Shown here: positions 62,190 to 64,000 of the stretch, in pieces
Layout: each line of letters opens with the position of its first letter
Position numbering within the stretch: the first letter of the stretch is position 1
Assembly: GCA_029706075.1 (NCBI GenBank)
Contig: JAINUG010000477.1
Location: forward strand, 186,001 to 250,000
Length of the DNA stretch: 64,000 bases
Origin: Aldrovandia affinis
Taxonomy: Eukaryota; Chordata; Actinopteri; Notacanthiformes; Halosauridae
Direction: 5' to 3'
Translations under genes and position numbers: made by a program
The notes under the pieces: generated by a model
The model's database searches: none
Told to the model about the DNA's origin: nothing
The model's input: the letters and a program-made list of their open reading frames with translations, nothing else

Positions 62190-64000
62190 AAGGTTAGGGG
62201 TCAAAAGCAATAGTGAAAAGGTGGGTTTTGAGGGCTTTCATGAAGGATGGCAGAGTGTTGGCCTTTCGGATGTGGCTGGGGAGAGCGTTCCAGAGGGAGG
62301 GGGCTGCAGTGAAGGCCCTGTCGCCCCAGGTCCGATGCTTTGTCCTGGTGGTTTGGAGTAAGTTTGCGTCTGTGGACCTGAGGCGACGGGTAGGGTGTGG
62401 TGGTGGAGGAGGTCAGAGAGGTGGGGGGCAGGTTTGTTGATGGCTTTGAAGGTGGTGAGTAGTCACTTTAAATGTGTCCTGTATTTGATCGGGAGCCAGT
62501 GGAGGTCATGGAGGACAGTGGGGTGGATTTGAGGTGCGATCAGTGCGGCAGGTGGAGGTGAGCATGCGGGCAGCGGATTTTTTAACATATTGGAGTTTAT
62601 TATATTTTTGATTTGTAGGCATCTGAGTGGCCAGTGAGACCGGTTCTATTGGCGAGCCGTTCCAGCTGGCGGCCCTTGGATTTGAGGTGATGGAGCTGGT
62701 CAGTGTACCAGGGGGCTGAGTGAGTGAAGGAAACAGACTGGGTTTTTATGGGAGCGCAAGTTCAATCTGGTTGAGACAGGAGGAGAGTGCATCGTTATAG
62801 GTGTTCACCAGGTCAGTGGGGAAGCCTTCTGGATGATGTAGGCGGAGCCAGAGGTGGTGTCAGCCAATATGGAGGAGAGAGAGGAGGGGTGGATGGACTT
62901 GAGATTGCGGAAAGTTATGGAGCGCTCCTGCTTGATACGTTTTATAAATGAGGGGGTGGGGATGTCAATGTCCATAGTGATGGCCAGGTGGTTGGAGATG
63001 GTGAGGTCGGAGCTGGTCAGGTTGCTGATGGTGATGCCAGAGGTGCAGACCAGGTCCAGTGTCCTTTTCTATGGGTGGGAAAATCTACGTGTTGGGTGAT
63101 GTTGGAAAAGTTTAGAATGTCCAGGAGTCCAGTTGTGGATTTGTAGTGGTTCTCTGTGGCTCAGTTGGTAGAGCACAGCGTTGGCAACGCTTAGGTTGTG
63201 GGTTCAATCCCCACTGGGGCCACATATACTGAAAATGTATGCATTCACTACTGTAAGTCGCTTTGGATAAAAGCGTCTGCTAAATGGCGTATATTATTAT
63301 TATATTAGTCAGTTGAGTCGACGTGTATAACGAAGTCGCCCAGTAGCAAAACAGATGGTGAGATAGCAGAGTTGTGTGTGGAATTCAGAGAAGTCAGAAG
63401 GGAATGCAGGATTGGGTTTAGGGGGGCGGTAAATGACTGCAGTAACCAGGGGTTTTGAACCAGACAGTTTAAGAGCAAGGTGCTCAAATGAGGAGGGGGG
63501 CGGAATGGTTATTGCACTGGTTTTGATGTGTTGTGGATGTAATGTGGCTATTCCACCAGCAGGCCCGTCGTGGTGTGGTTTCTCCATGTATGCGTATCCG
63601 GCAGGTGTAGTCTGGTTGAGTGGGACATATTCCAGGGGTTTTTGCCATGTTTCGGTGAGGCACAGAAAGTCGAGATTATTGTCCGTTATGAATTCACTGA
63701 GTACGAGGCCCTTGTTATTTAGGGATCGGGTGTTGAACAGAGCAAATTAGAGACGTGGTTGATATTGAACCGGCTGGGGTGCTTTGACCAAGGTTCATAG
63801 GCAGGCAGAGCGCACGTGTTGATTGTTATGGTGTGAGGACAGTGCGCTCGTTTGACCACAGGGGTGCGCTGGAATGATCAGACAAACTTTCGTCCGGAGC
63901 CTCTGTGGATGTAACTAGGTGTGCGTAACAGCCCGTGTTTTTCGATGGCTGTGATGCATGGTGGAGTGGTGTGATTGTTGAGTTTGAGGAGTTGCAAGAT
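62190..64000 (-). pseudogene. LINE (L2/jockey-like), minus strand, running off the window
   Basis: Reading from the right edge: an ORF start region (63980-63760), APE endonuclease (FNTRSLNNKGLVLSEFI, LDFLCLTETW near 63720-63640; GPAGGIATLHPQ; VTAVIYRPPKPNPAF at 63440-63400; GDF near 63325), a SINE insert (63151-63306), later endonuclease/linker text (SDLTISNHLAITMDIDIP at about 62990), and near 62215-62330 the typical ORF2 end complement (ALKTHLFT-like). Much of the RT is deleted. Frameshifted throughout. Confidence 0.6.
63151..63306 (+). mobile_element. Second tRNA-SINE family, well preserved copy
   Basis: The head TGGCTCAGTTGGTAGAGCA (A box) and GGGTTCAATCCCCAC (B box) are followed by a short body and the stem-loop GCTTTGGATAAAAGC with CTAAATGGC. 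This is almost the textbook UnaL2 3' tail. It interrupts the minus-strand LINE endonuclease remnant. Confidence 0.75.

Overview
The window looks like vertebrate nuclear DNA, most likely from a ray-finned fish. Genes are sparse and split by GT-AG introns. There are many C2H2 zinc-finger genes, tRNA-derived SINEs, CR1/L2-type LINE remnants, hAT, Tc1, PIF/Harbinger-like and THAP-transposase elements, and one 100-base N gap (18019-18118). The SINE and LINE 3' tails share an UnaL2-type stem-loop (loop GGATAA, then GTCTGCTAAATG), known from eel and other fishes. I cannot name the species.

Positions 1-52910 are a degenerate tandem array of an ancestral unit of about 11 kb. Each unit runs, on the + strand, P (leader with a CRE/YY1-like promoter), Q (Tc1 end, MITE, SINE), R (CR1-like LINE debris) and Z (a minus-strand zinc-finger gene). 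Unit 1 is 1-10861. Unit 2 is 10862-17308 and has lost its Z. Unit 2' is 19619-31340. Unit 3 is 35160-47484. Unit 4, from 47485, fades out near 52910. Because the genes point left, each Z is served by the P block of the next unit to the right. ZNF-1 (7377-10064) is intact and has a promoter. ZNF-2 (27273-30077) is intact but its P block has lost the promoter. ZNF-3 (43612-46699) has a promoter but its finger exon is broken. All three keep a 59-base middle exon that restores the frame between the N-terminal exon and the finger exon.

Mobile DNA breaks up the array. A THAP + coiled-coil + DDE transposase gene (24924-26691, one frameshift) and an older copy (17430-18018, cut by the gap) sit in matching places in two 7.5-kb duplicated segments. 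A deleted relative at 49836-50932 carries the 5' exons of two convergent genes between terminal inverted repeats and an AT target duplication, with the empty site preserved in sister units. Nested hAT elements (35551-38064), a cysteine-rich transposon-type gene remnant (18541-19161), a Ty3/gypsy fragment (about 40029-40325) and an L2-type LINE (32690-34250) fill other gaps.

Right of 52910 the sequence is unique or differently repetitive. It holds a Harbinger-like MITE with perfect inverted repeats (53710-54561), a separate plus-strand zinc-finger gene with IKTE repeats and a decayed last finger (56486-57274), microsatellites, and two degenerate LINEs facing each other (59956-62070 plus; 62190 to the window end, minus).
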